In this document: one piece after another, positions 14,625 through 22,264 of the stretch | Position numbering within the stretch: the stretch's first letter is position 1 | Layout of the letters: every line of letters starts with the position of its first letter | Assembly (NCBI GenBank): GCA_045801465.1 | Contig: JBJMSU010000130.1 | Location: 1 to 42,002 of the forward strand | Direction of reading: 5' to 3' | Origin: DATFWC01 sp045801465 | GTDB lineage: Bacteria > Pseudomonadota > Alphaproteobacteria > Rhizobiales > Xanthobacteraceae | DNA: 42,002 nt | The notes under the pieces: model-generated | Databases searched by the model: none | What the model saw: the letters and a program-made list of their open reading frames with translations, nothing else | Told to the model about the DNA's origin: nothing | Program-made: the position numbers and the translations under genes

Positions 14625-14642
14625 GCACGGTAGAGACCGTGC
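14625..14642. terminator. Hairpin between convergent genes
   Basis: GCACGGT (14625-14631), loop AGAG, ACCGTGC (14636-14642). It lies between the ends of the DUF1993 gene and the tautomerase gene. No T-run, so a weak or Rho-aided bidirectional stop. Confidence 0.4.
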
Positions 14643-14650
14643 ACGGTAGG

Positions 14651-14845
14651 CTAGCGCTGGCCCATTTCGCTGAACAGGACGCCGCCTTTCATCTTGGCCT
14701 GCTTCTCCGTCTCCACCAGCGTCACCACGACGGCGTCGGCAGGCACCGAGAAATTCTTCACCACCGCGTCGGTGATGTCCTTCATCAATCCGCGCTTCTG
14801 CTCGAGCGAGCGTCCCCCGAGCGCATAGACGACCACTTCCGGCAT
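14651..14845 (-). CDS. 4-oxalocrotonate tautomerase-family protein
   Basis: 64 residues, the classic monomer length. After removal of Met the chain begins with Pro (MPEVVVYALGGRS); that N-terminal proline is the catalytic base of the superfamily. The pattern EQKRGLMKDITDAVVKNFSVPADAVVVTLVETEKQ follows. Family enzymes are small oligomers that move double bonds in keto-enol substrates; the true substrate cannot be read. GAGGAGG sits in good position before the ATG at 14845. Confidence 0.93.
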   Translation of the reverse strand: MPEVVVYALGGRSLEQKRGLMKDITDAVVKNFSVPADAVVVTLVETEKQAKMKGGVLFSEMGQR

Positions 14846-14936
14846 CCCGTCCTCCTCAAAGCTACTCCAGCCGCCATTATAGCCGCCGGGCGGCGGCGGG
14901 ATAGCAGCTGCCGAGGGTCATCAGAGGCCCATCCGG

Positions 14937-14962
14937 GGAACTTGCCCTCGGTGTCGACCGTT
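14937..14962 (+). promoter_or_regulatory. EcfG-type promoter placed for a leaderless mRNA
   Basis: GGAAC (14937-14941), 17 bases, CGTT (14959-14962), an exact match. The expected start, 7-9 bases further, is at or next to the ATG at 14971, which has no Shine-Dalgarno sequence. Confidence 0.65.
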
Positions 14963-14970
14963 GCATCTCC

Positions 14971-15192
14971 ATGCTGGACTTCCCCATCGTGCCGCCCATC
15001 AGGGTCAAGGACAACCGCAAGCTCACGACCCTGAACGAGGCGCGCGCCTTCGTCGACGAGCTGCTGGCAGAACGCCGTTTCGTGAAATGGCGCGAGATGC
15101 TGCAGCGCCTCGATTCCGTCAAGAGCGAAGAGGATGCGGTCGAGGCGATCGGTGCGTTGCGCGAGCTCCTGGTGATGGAGCACCTCGCGTAG
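14971..15192 (+). CDS. 73-residue helical protein of unknown function
   Basis: MLDFPIVPPIRVKDNRKLTTLNEARAFVDELL... Short, with a Pro-rich start and then mostly charged helices up to LRELLVMEHLA. The composition is that of a small soluble protein. I recall similar unnamed proteins in Bradyrhizobium relatives but no function. The ATG at 14971 lacks a ribosome binding site and lies where the EcfG promoter should begin its transcript, so leaderless translation is likely. Confidence 0.7.
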   Translation: MLDFPIVPPIRVKDNRKLTTLNEARAFVDELLAERRFVKWREMLQRLDSVKSEEDAVEAIGALRELLVMEHLA

Positions 15193-15492
15193 CATCATCG
15201 AGGACTGTCGATGGTGCTGGAGTCCAGGCGGCGCCGCCTCCCACGTGATCGTCACAACACCGTTTGCCGTGGCGGTCACCCGGTTTCAGCCGTATATCTG
15301 TCGGGCGCCTGCGATCCGTCAGAGCGCCGACGACGTGGGCGCTCGCGTGGTGCTTCCGATACGGTCATTGCCGGCACGTCTTGGCCTGCTGGTCGCGGGA
15401 ACCGCGCTGCGGCTCATCGTCTTTGCCGCCGGCCTCGTTTACGAGCATCATGTCGATAGGCGGGATACGGCGTTCGTTCCGAGGAGGCTGAG
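15193..15492. other. Intergenic stretch, no gene called
   Basis: 300 bases before the AhpD-like gene. A 14-base perfect palindrome AGGCGGCGCCGCCT (15236-15249) could end the upstream transcript. Frames at 15211 and 15245 are open, and one shows a hydrophobic stretch (LGLLVAGTALRLIVFAAGLV), but neither has a ribosome binding site. Confidence 0.5.
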
Positions 15493-16068
15493 ATGGCGCG
15501 CGTCAAGATGATTGCACCCGAGAGCGCGGATGCCGACGTCCGCAAGGTTTACGACGGCGTCCTTGAGCAATGGGGACGCATCAGCAATTTTTCCCGCGTG
15601 CTGGCGCATCAGCCTGCCGCGCTCGAAGGCTGGATGCTGCCCAATGATGCCATCCGCCTGAAGAACGTGAAGGCCGATCCGGACTATGTGCGGATCCAGC
15701 AGCTCGTCATCATCAAGACGTCGGCGCTGAACCGGAGCGCCTATTGCATGTCGCACAACGTGCCGTTGGGCAAGAAGATGGGCTTGAGCGAGGAGCAGAT
15801 CGCGGCGGCACAGGGCAGCGACTACATGCAAAATCCCGCGCTCGACGCCCGGCAGAAGGCGGCGATCCGGTGGGCCGAGGCGGTGACCAACATGACGGCG
15901 CGCGACGACGAGGATGCATTCCAGGCCATGAAGCAGCACTTTTCCGAGCGCGAGATCGTCGAGCTCACGGTGTTCTGCGGCATGTGGAATTATTCCAATC
16001 GCCTGTGCGAAGCGCTGCACATCGACCTGGAGCATCCTGATCGGCGGATCGAATTCCAGGATCGTTAG
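15493..16068 (+). CDS. Carboxymuconolactone decarboxylase / AhpD-like protein
   Basis: 191 residues. The family layout is clear: an N-terminal helix (PESADADVRKVYDGVLEQWG), then LAHQPAALEGWM, VRIQQLVIIKTSALNRSAYCMSHNVPLGKKMG and QKAAIRWAEAVTNMTARDDEDAF, ending FSEREIVELTVFCGMWNYSNRLCEALHI. AhpD uses a CxxC-type disulphide next to a His. Here the site reads YCMSH, with one cysteine and the histidine, so it is not a classical AhpD peroxidase partner and may belong to the one-cysteine CMD group. GAGGAGG before the ATG fixes the start. Confidence 0.88.
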   Translation: MARVKMIAPESADADVRKVYDGVLEQWGRISNFSRVLAHQPAALEGWMLPNDAIRLKNVKADPDYVRIQQLVIIKTSALNRSAYCMSHNVPLGKKMGLSEEQIAAAQGSDYMQNPALDARQKAAIRWAEAVTNMTARDDEDAFQAMKQHFSEREIVELTVFCGMWNYSNRLCEALHIDLEHPDRRIEFQDR

Positions 16069-16074
16069 CTCAGC

Positions 16075-16152
16075 CGTAGCCCCGATGAGCGCGACGCGCG
16101 ACATCCGCGATCCGTCTACCGCCGCATTCCGCTTCGCTCCATGCGGGGTACA
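16075..16152. repeat. Bradyrhizobium-type intergenic repeat
   Basis: It starts CGTAGCCCCGATGAGCG and includes CCGCAT (16122-16127) pairing with ATGCGG (16141-16146) across TCCGCTTCGCTCC. These two blocks match, by memory, intergenic repeats common in Bradyrhizobium-type genomes, here somewhat diverged. It lies just before the EcfG promoter of the next gene. Confidence 0.6.
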
Positions 16153-16179
16153 CGCTGCTCGTGCGCGTGACGCGCCGGC

Positions 16180-16205
16180 GGAACCGTTCGTGGTTTGAAG
16201 GCGTT
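16180..16205 (+). promoter_or_regulatory. EcfG-type promoter of the basic 103-residue gene
   Basis: GGAAC (16180-16184), 17 bases, CGTT (16202-16205), an exact match. The predicted start near 16212 lies in the palindrome TTGATATCAA (16205-16214). The ATG is at 16253. Confidence 0.72.
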
Positions 16206-16252
16206 TGATATCAATACGTTGCGTGTGCGCAATCATTGAAGAGGACCATGCG

Positions 16253-16564
16253 ATGGCGAAGACAGCACGCAAGGCGGCGTGGCGGCGACCGGGCTCTCCG
16301 ATCGGCCGACGAGGCCCGCGCAAGGCCAATCCCAAATACAAGCGCAACATGCGCGAACCATGGTCGAGCGCGGACGTGAGGATGTTGCGGCAGTTGGCGA
16401 AGGGCAACACACCGACCGGTGTGATCAGCTTGAAGATGGGGCGCACCCCGATGGCAATTCGCGGCAAGGCGCAGCGCGAACGAATTTCGCTGCGACCCGC
16501 CAACCGATCGCCCTATAACCGGCGTGCCAAGACTGTAGGGCGGCGAAAGGCCGCTCGGCGTTAA
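16253..16564 (+). CDS. Basic SANT/Myb-like small protein
   Basis: 103 residues, very rich in Arg and Lys at both ends (MAKTARKAAWRRPG..., ...RRAKTVGRRKAARR). The middle has a helix-turn-helix look: PWSSADVRMLRQLAKGNTPTGVISLKMGRTPMAIRGKAQRERISL. The tryptophan and the order W-DVRMLRQLA-TP-I-MGRT-AI-KA-ISL match the small Myb/SANT-like DNA-binding proteins of this bacterial group. It may bind DNA non-specifically, like a stress nucleoid protein; that is inference. GAGGA lies about ten bases before the ATG. An EcfG promoter precedes it. Confidence 0.75.
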   Translation: MAKTARKAAWRRPGSPIGRRGPRKANPKYKRNMREPWSSADVRMLRQLAKGNTPTGVISLKMGRTPMAIRGKAQRERISLRPANRSPYNRRAKTVGRRKAARR

Positions 16565-16715
16565 GCAAAGTTGACGCGCGACGCCTGCCGAGTCGCGACG
16601 CGGCGGCCATCGCTCGGCATTCAGAACCTGGCGGGAGGAACGGACAGGATGCAACGATCGCCCGTGCGCGGCGTTTTCCTGTAATCGGGCCTGCCGGGCC
16701 ACCAGAGAGGCTGCG

Positions 16716-16946
16716 ATGGCGAAATCGAGCATCAGCATCGGCGTCGACGACGCCACCGGACAGCCTGCCAGCGCGCCCGAAGGTCCTTACATCACGGACG
16801 AGGACGACGGCACGCGGCCGCGCAAGCCCAAGCGCACCCGAGCCGCGCCCGGACCAGATCGCACTGAAACGCGCACTCCGCGCGAGCGCGATCCGGCAAT
16901 GGATAAGGATCTCGCCAGCCGGCGCAAAGGTCCGGCACAGCCCTGA
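16716..16946 (+). CDS. Short disordered hydrophilic protein
   Basis: 76 residues (MAKSSISIGVDDATGQPASAPEG...), rich in Pro, Arg, Asp and Lys with no hydrophobic core, so probably disordered. Its stop overlaps the start of the DUF202 gene by one base (TGATG), which suggests an operon with coupled translation. A ribosome binding site (AGAGG) is about six bases before the ATG. A near-EcfG site (GCAAC, 16 bases, CGTT at 16651-16675, one mismatch) lies upstream. Confidence 0.6.
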   Translation: MAKSSISIGVDDATGQPASAPEGPYITDEDDGTRPRKPKRTRAAPGPDRTETRTPRERDPAMDKDLASRRKGPAQP

Positions 16947-17398
16947 TGGTCATGGCCCAGAAAGTTCGCGAACGCAGCAGCACCACGCTCGCCCGCAGCG
17001 CCGAACAACTTGAAGACAGTACTGCGCGCGTCGAGGACAGTGCCGACCGGCGCACCCAGCTCGCCGCCGATCGCACGATGCTTGCGGCCGAGCGCACCTA
17101 CGGCGCCTGGGTGCGCACCGGACTGATCGCGCTGGCGAGCGGCCTCGGCGCCAAGGCCGGCCTTGCCGGCGTCGTCCCGGAATGGATGATCGTCACCAAT
17201 GGCAGCGTCCTGGTGCTGTTCAGCGCCTTCTGCTTCATCGCAGCGGTGTGGCGGCAGCTCCATCCCGGACCGCCGCCGCCGATGCCGGACACCCCGCGCA
17301 TTCATCCTGCCATCCTGATCGCGGTGAATGGATTTCTCGCCCTGGTGTCGATCGCGGCCTTGTTCGGGATCTGGTTCGGTCGCACCGGCGGACATTAA
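16946..17398 (+). CDS. DUF202-family membrane protein
   Basis: 150 residues. A long charged helix (RSAEQLEDSTARVEDSADRRTQLAADRTMLAAERTYGAWVRTGLIALASGLG) ends in the family signature AADRTMLAAERTYxAWxRT, the mark of DUF202 (YidH-like) proteins. Three hydrophobic segments follow (about 53-67, 77-101 and 120-145). The first 25 residues look like a coiled-coil extension. The ATG at 16946 overlaps the upstream stop; the ATG at 16952 is an equal alternative. Function unknown, inner membrane. Confidence 0.9.
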   Translation: MVMAQKVRERSSTTLARSAEQLEDSTARVEDSADRRTQLAADRTMLAAERTYGAWVRTGLIALASGLGAKAGLAGVVPEWMIVTNGSVLVLFSAFCFIAAVWRQLHPGPPPPMPDTPRIHPAILIAVNGFLALVSIAALFGIWFGRTGGH

Positions 17399-17505
17399 GA
17401 CCAGCCGAGCAACGGGCACTCCAAATCCAATTCAATTCTGGTGGCCGAGTTGCCCCGCTCCCGCCAATGGGTATCATCTCAGGTGACACTAGGCGGGATG
17501 CTCCG

Positions 17506-17865
17506 ATGGCTTATGCGAAGACCTATACCGGCGGCTGTCACTGCGGCGAGGTGCGTTACGAGACCAATACGGATCTCGCAACCGTCATGGCGTGCAATTG
17601 CTCGATCTGCACCAAGCGCGGCGCGATATGGACGTTCGTCAAGCCCGACCAGTTCGCGCTACGGTCCGGCGAGGGAGACCTGAGGGACTATCAGTTCAAC
17701 AAGAAAGTGATCCATCACCTGTTCTGTTGCGTGTGCGGGGTCGAATCCTTTGCGCGCGGCACGGGGCCGGACGGCTCGGAGATGATTGCCATCAACGTAC
17801 GGTGCCTCGACGGCGTCGATATCGCCGCACTCACGCCGGCGCCATTTGACGGCAGGAGCCTTTAG
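17506..17865 (+). CDS. GFA-family zinc protein
   Basis: 119 residues. The Gfa (CENP-V/GFA) zinc-binding cysteines are all present: GGCHCGEVRYE (8-18), ACNCSICTKRGA (about 37-47) and HHLFCCVCGVESFA (about 72-84). Family members include S-(hydroxymethyl)glutathione synthase, but most paralogues have no proven activity, so the substrate is open. No glutathione-dependent formaldehyde dehydrogenase is nearby. The start at MAYAKTYTGG places the first motif as usual. Confidence 0.92.
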   Translation: MAYAKTYTGGCHCGEVRYETNTDLATVMACNCSICTKRGAIWTFVKPDQFALRSGEGDLRDYQFNKKVIHHLFCCVCGVESFARGTGPDGSEMIAINVRCLDGVDIAALTPAPFDGRSL

Positions 17866-18008
17866 ACTCGATTGAAACTTGCGCTACCGTAACGCATTGA
17901 ACACGATGGCACAGAGACCGCGCGTACAGCCCGTTTCTATCCCAGGCGACCTCTCCGGCGAATGTGCCTGCGGCCAAGGCGAGTCGAAGAAATTTGAAGG
18001 AGGCAAAC

Positions 18009-18266
18009 ATGACGATATCAAGCGCTATTCGAGAACATATGGAAGTCATCGGAGCCGACGGCGTTCACGTCGGGACCGTCGATCGACTTGAGGGGGACCG
18101 CATCAAGTTGGCCAAGAAGGACAGCGGCCAAGGCTCACACGAAGGGCATCATCACTACGTCTCAACAGCCCTTGTTGCCGAGGTCGAGGGAGATAGGGTT
18201 CGCTTGTCGGCGAATGCGAACGTGGCGATTGTTTTCGAAGAGGAGGCCGACAGGACTGCACGCTAA
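18009..18266 (+). CDS. DUF2171-family protein
   Basis: 85 residues. It begins MTISSAIREHMEVIGADGVHVGTVDRLEGDRIKLAKKDSG, the DUF2171 / PRC-barrel-like pattern, followed by a His-rich turn (GSHEGHHHYV) and a second strand set (VAEVEGDRVRLSANANVAI). The family is small and cytosolic, often near stress genes, with unknown role. AAGGAGG before the ATG at 18009 gives a sure start. Confidence 0.9.
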   Translation: MTISSAIREHMEVIGADGVHVGTVDRLEGDRIKLAKKDSGQGSHEGHHHYVSTALVAEVEGDRVRLSANANVAIVFEEEADRTAR

Positions 18267-18354
18267 TGCGATGTGGTTTCGGCCGCAATATTCCGTTCGA
18301 GAACGAATCGACGGCCCAGCTTTTCCGACCCCCTGTCAGAAAGCAAGATGTGTC

Positions 18355-18591
18355 GTGAACAGGTTGATCGCTGCGGTGGCTTTTGCCGCCGTGGTTGCTG
18401 CGCCGGCGTTCGCGCAGGGGCCGACCCAAATTGATTCGGGCAACATCGTCGGCGCGTTGTCGGCGCCTGACGCGGCCAAATCGATCAGCGATCCCCCTGC
18501 GACAACATCACAGTTGCTCACTCGATCACCTCGTCGGCGCGGGCGAGTACGGTTGCCGGAATGTCGAGACCGAGCGCCTTGGCGGTCTTGA
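18355..18591 (+). CDS. Exported-protein reading frame with a probably replaced tail
   Basis: From GTG 18355: a good leader (MNRLIAAVAFAAVVAAPAFA|QGPT) and a plausible mature start (IDSGNIVGALSAPDAAKSI). After about residue 45 the frame runs into the antisense of the binding-protein gene that ends at 18518, and becomes Arg-rich nonsense (RSPRRRGRVRLPECRDRAPW). The front half looks like a real exported protein whose end is lost or replaced. No ribosome binding site is clear. It is probably a gene relic. Confidence 0.35.
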   Translation: MNRLIAAVAFAAVVAAPAFAQGPTQIDSGNIVGALSAPDAAKSISDPPATTSQLLTRSPRRRGRVRLPECRDRAPWRS

Positions 18592-19507
18592 GGTTGATCA
18601 CGACCTCGTACTTGTCCGGCGCCTGAACCGGAAGCTCGCCGGCACGGGTGCCTCTGAGGATACGGTCCACATAGGAGGCGGCGCGCCGAAACACATCGGC
18701 GACGTCCACGCCGTAGGAACACAGGCCGCCGCTCGCGGCAAAGAAACGATAGGGGTAGATCGCCGGCAGGCGGTGGCGTGCCGCCAGTGCAATGATCAGG
18801 CCGCGATGATTCACCGTGCTCACGTCCGGGAGCACCAAGAGAGCGCCATCCGGCTCGCGCGCGAATGCTTCGACTATGCGCTCCAGCTCGTCGGTGTCGC
18901 GCACGCCGGCCGAGATCGGCTGGACGGAGAAAGACGGGGCAGCGGCCGCGATCGGCCGCCAGAACAAGTCGGCGAAGGGCGCCGTGACCGGATTGAAGAT
19001 AATCGCGACACGGGTGATGCGCGGCGCGATGTCCTTGAGCGTCTGCAGCCACTTCGTCCCGATCGAGAATTCGAAGGTGGTGAACCCGGTGAGAGTGCCG
19101 CCCGGATGCGCCAGGTTCGGCACGAGGCCTTGGCCGACCGGATCGGTTACCTGTGTGAACACGACGGGGACGGTGTGGCGCTGCTTCTGCACAGCCGCCA
19201 TGACCGGCGTGCTGTTGGCCACGATCAGGTCCGGCGCCATGCCGACCAGTTCGGTCGCGTAGGCATGCAGCACATCGATGTTGTCGGCCCACCGGTACTC
19301 GGTGCGGAGGTTGCGCCCCTCCACCCACCCCAGCTCGCGCAGGCCTTTTTCGAGCGCGGCCACGCGCAATCGCGCTTCCGGGTCGCTGGCGGCGAAACTC
19401 ATCAGCACGCCGATCCGCCGCGTCCGTTCGCCCGGCTGCGCGCGTGCCGCGAGCGGCCACGCGAGCGCCGCGCCGCCGAGCAATGTGATGAGCTCGCGCC
19501 GTTTCAT
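18518..19507 (-). CDS. ABC-type substrate-binding protein (PF04392 type)
   Basis: 329 residues. The leader MKRRELITLLGGAALAWPLAARAQ is the hallmark of a large Bradyrhizobium paralogue family. The mature part has RRIGVLMSFAASDPEARLRVAALEKGLRELGWVEGRNLRTEYRWA, PDLIVANSTPVMAAVQKQ, PVVFTQVTDPVGQGLVPNLAHPGGTLTGF and a final GLDIPATVLARADEVIE. Relatives of TrpX bind aromatic amino acids, but this family is orphan and the ligand unknown. No permease or ATPase gene is near. Confidence 0.93.
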   Translation of the reverse strand: MKRRELITLLGGAALAWPLAARAQPGERTRRIGVLMSFAASDPEARLRVAALEKGLRELGWVEGRNLRTEYRWADNIDVLHAYATELVGMAPDLIVANSTPVMAAVQKQRHTVPVVFTQVTDPVGQGLVPNLAHPGGTLTGFTTFEFSIGTKWLQTLKDIAPRITRVAIIFNPVTAPFADLFWRPIAAAAPSFSVQPISAGVRDTDELERIVEAFAREPDGALLVLPDVSTVNHRGLIIALAARHRLPAIYPYRFFAASGGLCSYGVDVADVFRRAASYVDRILRGTRAGELPVQAPDKYEVVINLKTAKALGLDIPATVLARADEVIE

Positions 19508-19917
19508 TCGATCAGCTTGCCGCTGCCGTCCGCGCGACGTTCAGCCACCTGGAGCGTAATGCTGACTGTTCTGTGGCCCGCCTGAAGCGCCGAGGATTTT
19601 TGCGACGCGCCGAATGCTTCCGAATCGTTCAGACCAACCGGAATGGTTTGCAGGAAACCGATACCCGGCACTGCCAGCAGTCGGAGGCCTTGCATATAGG
19701 CATGCATCATGGTCCGGCCGTCATGCGTCACGAAAGATCCTGGGCCGATTGGTGCACCGAGGATGCCGCAAAATGCCGCTTATGTCTTTGGGTTCGACGT
19801 GAATCGTTCTGAATTGCGCTGCGAAGGCCGCCGCTCATCCGAACGGATGAAGCAGAAATCGGTCTCTCTTTATAAGGTCGGATCCACATGACCATCGATC
19901 GAACACAGAGGAGAACG
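19508..19917. other. Intergenic stretch between divergent genes
   Basis: 410 bases. A 75-codon minus-strand frame (19504-19731) ends in an ATGA overlap with the binding-protein start, but its composition is not protein-like and it has no ribosome binding site. No recognised promoter motif or strong hairpin. Confidence 0.45.
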
Positions 19918-20091
19918 ATGATGCTGGCCTCGATCACGCTGGCCCTCGCCGTGGCGATCGCCCTTCTCGCATCTATTCCAGCATCGGCCGGCCCCAGCGA
20001 TGCCGGGCCGGTTGTGTCCAGCTACGGTGAAAATCCGACCGCGATAGGCACTATGGCGAGCGGGGGCGGCAATCTCGTTCCGCTCTGGTGA
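19918..20091 (+). CDS. Small exported protein
   Basis: 57 residues. MMLASITLALAVAIALLASIPASAG is a good Sec leader, cut near SAG or SAS. The mature chain is short (PSDAGPVVSSYGENPTAIGTMASGGGNLVPLW). AGAGGAG just before the double ATG supports the start at 19918 or 19921. No family is recognised. Confidence 0.55.
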   Translation: MMLASITLALAVAIALLASIPASAGPSDAGPVVSSYGENPTAIGTMASGGGNLVPLW

Positions 20092-20377
20092 AGCCTGCTG
20101 CCGGACCATCCAAGGCGCGGGTTGCAGGTCATGAACCGTCAAATCCCGATCCGTCCTTGCCAGCGTTCTGGCCTCCCCGGCCTTGGCCCAATCGCGCGAT
20201 CCCTCCATGGCAGCGGGCAACATCGATAGGTCGGTCATGACCGCCCCGATCGGCCAGCGTCAGCCGTGAACCGTCGATTTGCCGGCGACCAACATGGGCG
20301 ATAACGCATCAGCGAACGCGCGAGATGAGAAACTCGATGGCGTGCTGAGAATCTGCCGGGGCTGCTCGCGGCGTCGA

Positions 20378-20779
20378 TCAGTTCACCGTAACGGTGTAAC
20401 TGATCTCGACGTTGAAAGGGTCCCCGGCGTCTCTGGGGTTGAGGCGCTGGTAGCGAAAGCTGTCCTGCCCGACGAAGCCGGGGTTCGACTGATAATAGAT
20501 GACGACGCCATCGAGTCTCTTGCCGACGCAGGGCGCTTGCTGCGGAATTCCGCGATCGGATTGAGCGGGAACGACGATACCCTTCGTTTCGGTCGTCACG
20601 GTCCCGTTCGCCGGCGCAGCCGTGATTTTTATGGTGACGGGGCTCGGCTGGCATCGGCTGTCGTACCGCGTATGACTCGTGATCTCGGATTTCACCCCAG
20701 ACTCGACAGTCGCCGTATCCGCGCATACGAGCGTCGGGGTGAAAACTCCAACCGCGGCAAACAAGATCATCTTCCGCAT
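20378..20779 (-). CDS. Exported Ig-like protein of unknown function
   Basis: 133 residues with a leader (MRKMILFAAVGVFTPTLVCA). The mature part is beta-rich. It has AAPANGTVTTETKGIVVPAQS and VVIYYQSNPGFVGQDSFRYQRLN..DPFNVEISYTVTVN, the P-G-F-x-G-x-D-S-F-x-Y pattern seen in cadherin-like and Ig-like repeats of bacterial surface proteins. Two cysteines flank the middle and may pair. AGGA seven bases upstream supports the start. The role is unknown, possibly periplasmic binding. Confidence 0.75.
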   Translation of the reverse strand: MRKMILFAAVGVFTPTLVCADTATVESGVKSEITSHTRYDSRCQPSPVTIKITAAPANGTVTTETKGIVVPAQSDRGIPQQAPCVGKRLDGVVIYYQSNPGFVGQDSFRYQRLNPRDAGDPFNVEISYTVTVN

Positions 20780-20887
20780 TGTCGTGTCCTGCTGCCGATA
20801 CTTCCTGATATCAAACTGCGGTCCAGCCTTTATCGCTGCCCGGCCCGACCCAACGGTTTGCCATTCCTGGCAGTTGCGGTCCCCCGG

Positions 20888-21850
20888 CTACTTCCCGGCC
20901 TCAGGAATCTGAATTAGTTCCGCCACCTGCTGCGCGGTGAGCGGCGCCGTAATGAACTTGGCCTGCATCGCCTCGGCCATGATCAGATCGACCCCGACCA
21001 CGCGATCGGGCGCCAACGTCTCCTTGGGGAACAGCCCCGGCACCCGCGCGGCCACCTTTTCCGGCAGCCCGGAATAGTCGCTGAATACCTTGATCGCGGC
21101 CGGATCGCCGTACAGCCAGTCGATGCTCTCCTTGTAGGCGCGATGAAAGCGCACCAGGGCGTCCCGGCGGTTCTGCAGGGTCGACACGTTGGTGATGTTC
21201 ACGCGTCCGGTGCGGGCCTTTAAAGAAGGCACGTCACTCCCCGTGGCGATGATCCGAATCTGCCCTTCATCCACCTTGTCGAGAAAGAAAGGGATCGCCG
21301 AGAAGCCGACGTCGACCTGTGCCGTCATGGTCTGCGTCAGCGTCGCCGTGATGCTGCCGGTCGAGGTTGGCTTGGCGTTGAGCTTGTAGTGCGCAATGAG
21401 CGCGAGCAGTCCGGCGTGACTCGATGAGCCGGTCAGGGAATAGGCGACGGTCTTGTCGTTGAAATCCTCGATCTTGCGAATCGGCGAGGCGGCCGGGACA
21501 TACCAGTAGAGATCCGGCGCGCCGATGACCTCGCTGCTGATGATGCGAATCGGCGCACCCTTGGCAAAGGTGCCGAACGCCGCCGAGACGCCGGAGGCAG
21601 TCGCGATGTCGACGCTGCCGGCAATCAGCGCCTGGATCGATTCAGGGCCTGCCTGGGTATAGAGAATCTCGAGATCGAGCCCGTGTTTCTTGAAAATGCC
21701 GGCACGCCGGCCGAGCTCGGCGAGGCCGGCATCCCAGGCGCCGCGCTGCGGCACCGCGACCTTCAGCGCCTCCTGGGCGCAGGCATCGCCATGACTCCCG
21801 CTCACCACCGCAAGCGCGATGACGGCCGACGCCAGACTGGTCCCTCTCAT
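20888..21850 (-). CDS. NMT1/SsuA-type substrate-binding protein
   Basis: 320 residues with a leader ending near ACA|QEALKVAVPQRGAWD. The fold is that of nitrate/taurine/thiamine-precursor binding proteins: GIFKKHGLDLEILYTQAGPESIQALIAGSVDIATASG, then DLYWYVPAASPIRKIEDFNDKTVAYSLTGSSSHAGLLAL. Ligands of this group are small (sulphonates, pyrimidines, nitrate), and here unknown. GGAGGGACTAA before the ATG at 21850 is a good start. A broken relative lies directly upstream (21847-22073). No permease is near. Confidence 0.92.
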   Translation of the reverse strand: MRGTSLASAVIALAVVSGSHGDACAQEALKVAVPQRGAWDAGLAELGRRAGIFKKHGLDLEILYTQAGPESIQALIAGSVDIATASGVSAAFGTFAKGAPIRIISSEVIGAPDLYWYVPAASPIRKIEDFNDKTVAYSLTGSSSHAGLLALIAHYKLNAKPTSTGSITATLTQTMTAQVDVGFSAIPFFLDKVDEGQIRIIATGSDVPSLKARTGRVNITNVSTLQNRRDALVRFHRAYKESIDWLYGDPAAIKVFSDYSGLPEKVAARVPGLFPKETLAPDRVVGVDLIMAEAMQAKFITAPLTAQQVAELIQIPEAGK

Positions 21851-22073
21851 TTAGTCCCTCCCCTGTGCTGCTGCGATTCGGCGCCGCCCGAGGCGTACAG
21901 GATTCGAGATTGAGGCCGTGCTTCTTCATGATCCCGGCACGCTCCCCGAGTTCCGCGACGGCGGTATCCCACAGGCCCCGTTGGGTAACCGAGATCTTCA
22001 CGTCTTCGGCCCCGGCCGCGGTGCTCGCCGCCAGCCCTATCGTCGTGATTAACCAAGCAATATCGGCTCGCAT
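21847..22073 (-). pseudogene. Frameshifted, truncated copy of the NMT1/SsuA-type gene
   Basis: From the ATG at 22073, a leader (MRADIAWLITTIGLAASTAA) and 35 more residues (DVKISVTQRGLWDTAVAEL, ERAGIMKKHGLNLE) align with the next gene. After residue 57, near 21903, one base is missing: the next gene has CTCGAGATT, this copy CTCGAATCC. In the shifted frame the match resumes (ILYASGGAESQ against ILYTQAGPESI) and stops at once in an ATGA overlap with the intact gene. So only the first quarter of a tandem duplicate remains. It may still supply the promoter for the intact gene. Confidence 0.85.
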
Positions 22074-22264
22074 GCACTCCCTCTCGGGGGCCTGGAAAGG
22101 GGCGCTGCGCCACCCGGTTCCGTGGCGATCTTAACCAGGAAAACAATACCGGAGCCAATCCCGACGGGCGAGATGGTAGATTCGTTGACTTCTGCCCTAA
22201 TTTGGTCCCTTCAATGAGACCTGTATACCCAACGATGAAACGACGAATGCAAGGGGAGCCAGCT

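Noticed and set aside
15245..15511. 88-codon frame with one hydrophobic stretch before the AhpD-like gene
   Set aside because: No start signal, and it overlaps the ribosome binding site and start of a sure gene.
18383..19585. 400-codon plus-strand frame over the PF04392-type gene
   Set aside because: Antisense shadow; the minus strand encodes a typical leader and full binding-protein fold.
19504..19731. 75-codon frame ending in an ATGA overlap with the binding-protein start
   Set aside because: Overlap looks like translational coupling, but the frame has no ribosome binding site or protein-like pattern.
22097..22121. GGAAC-N16-CCTT upstream of the binding-protein relic
   Set aside because: The -10 differs from CGTT in a key base, and the gene is broken.
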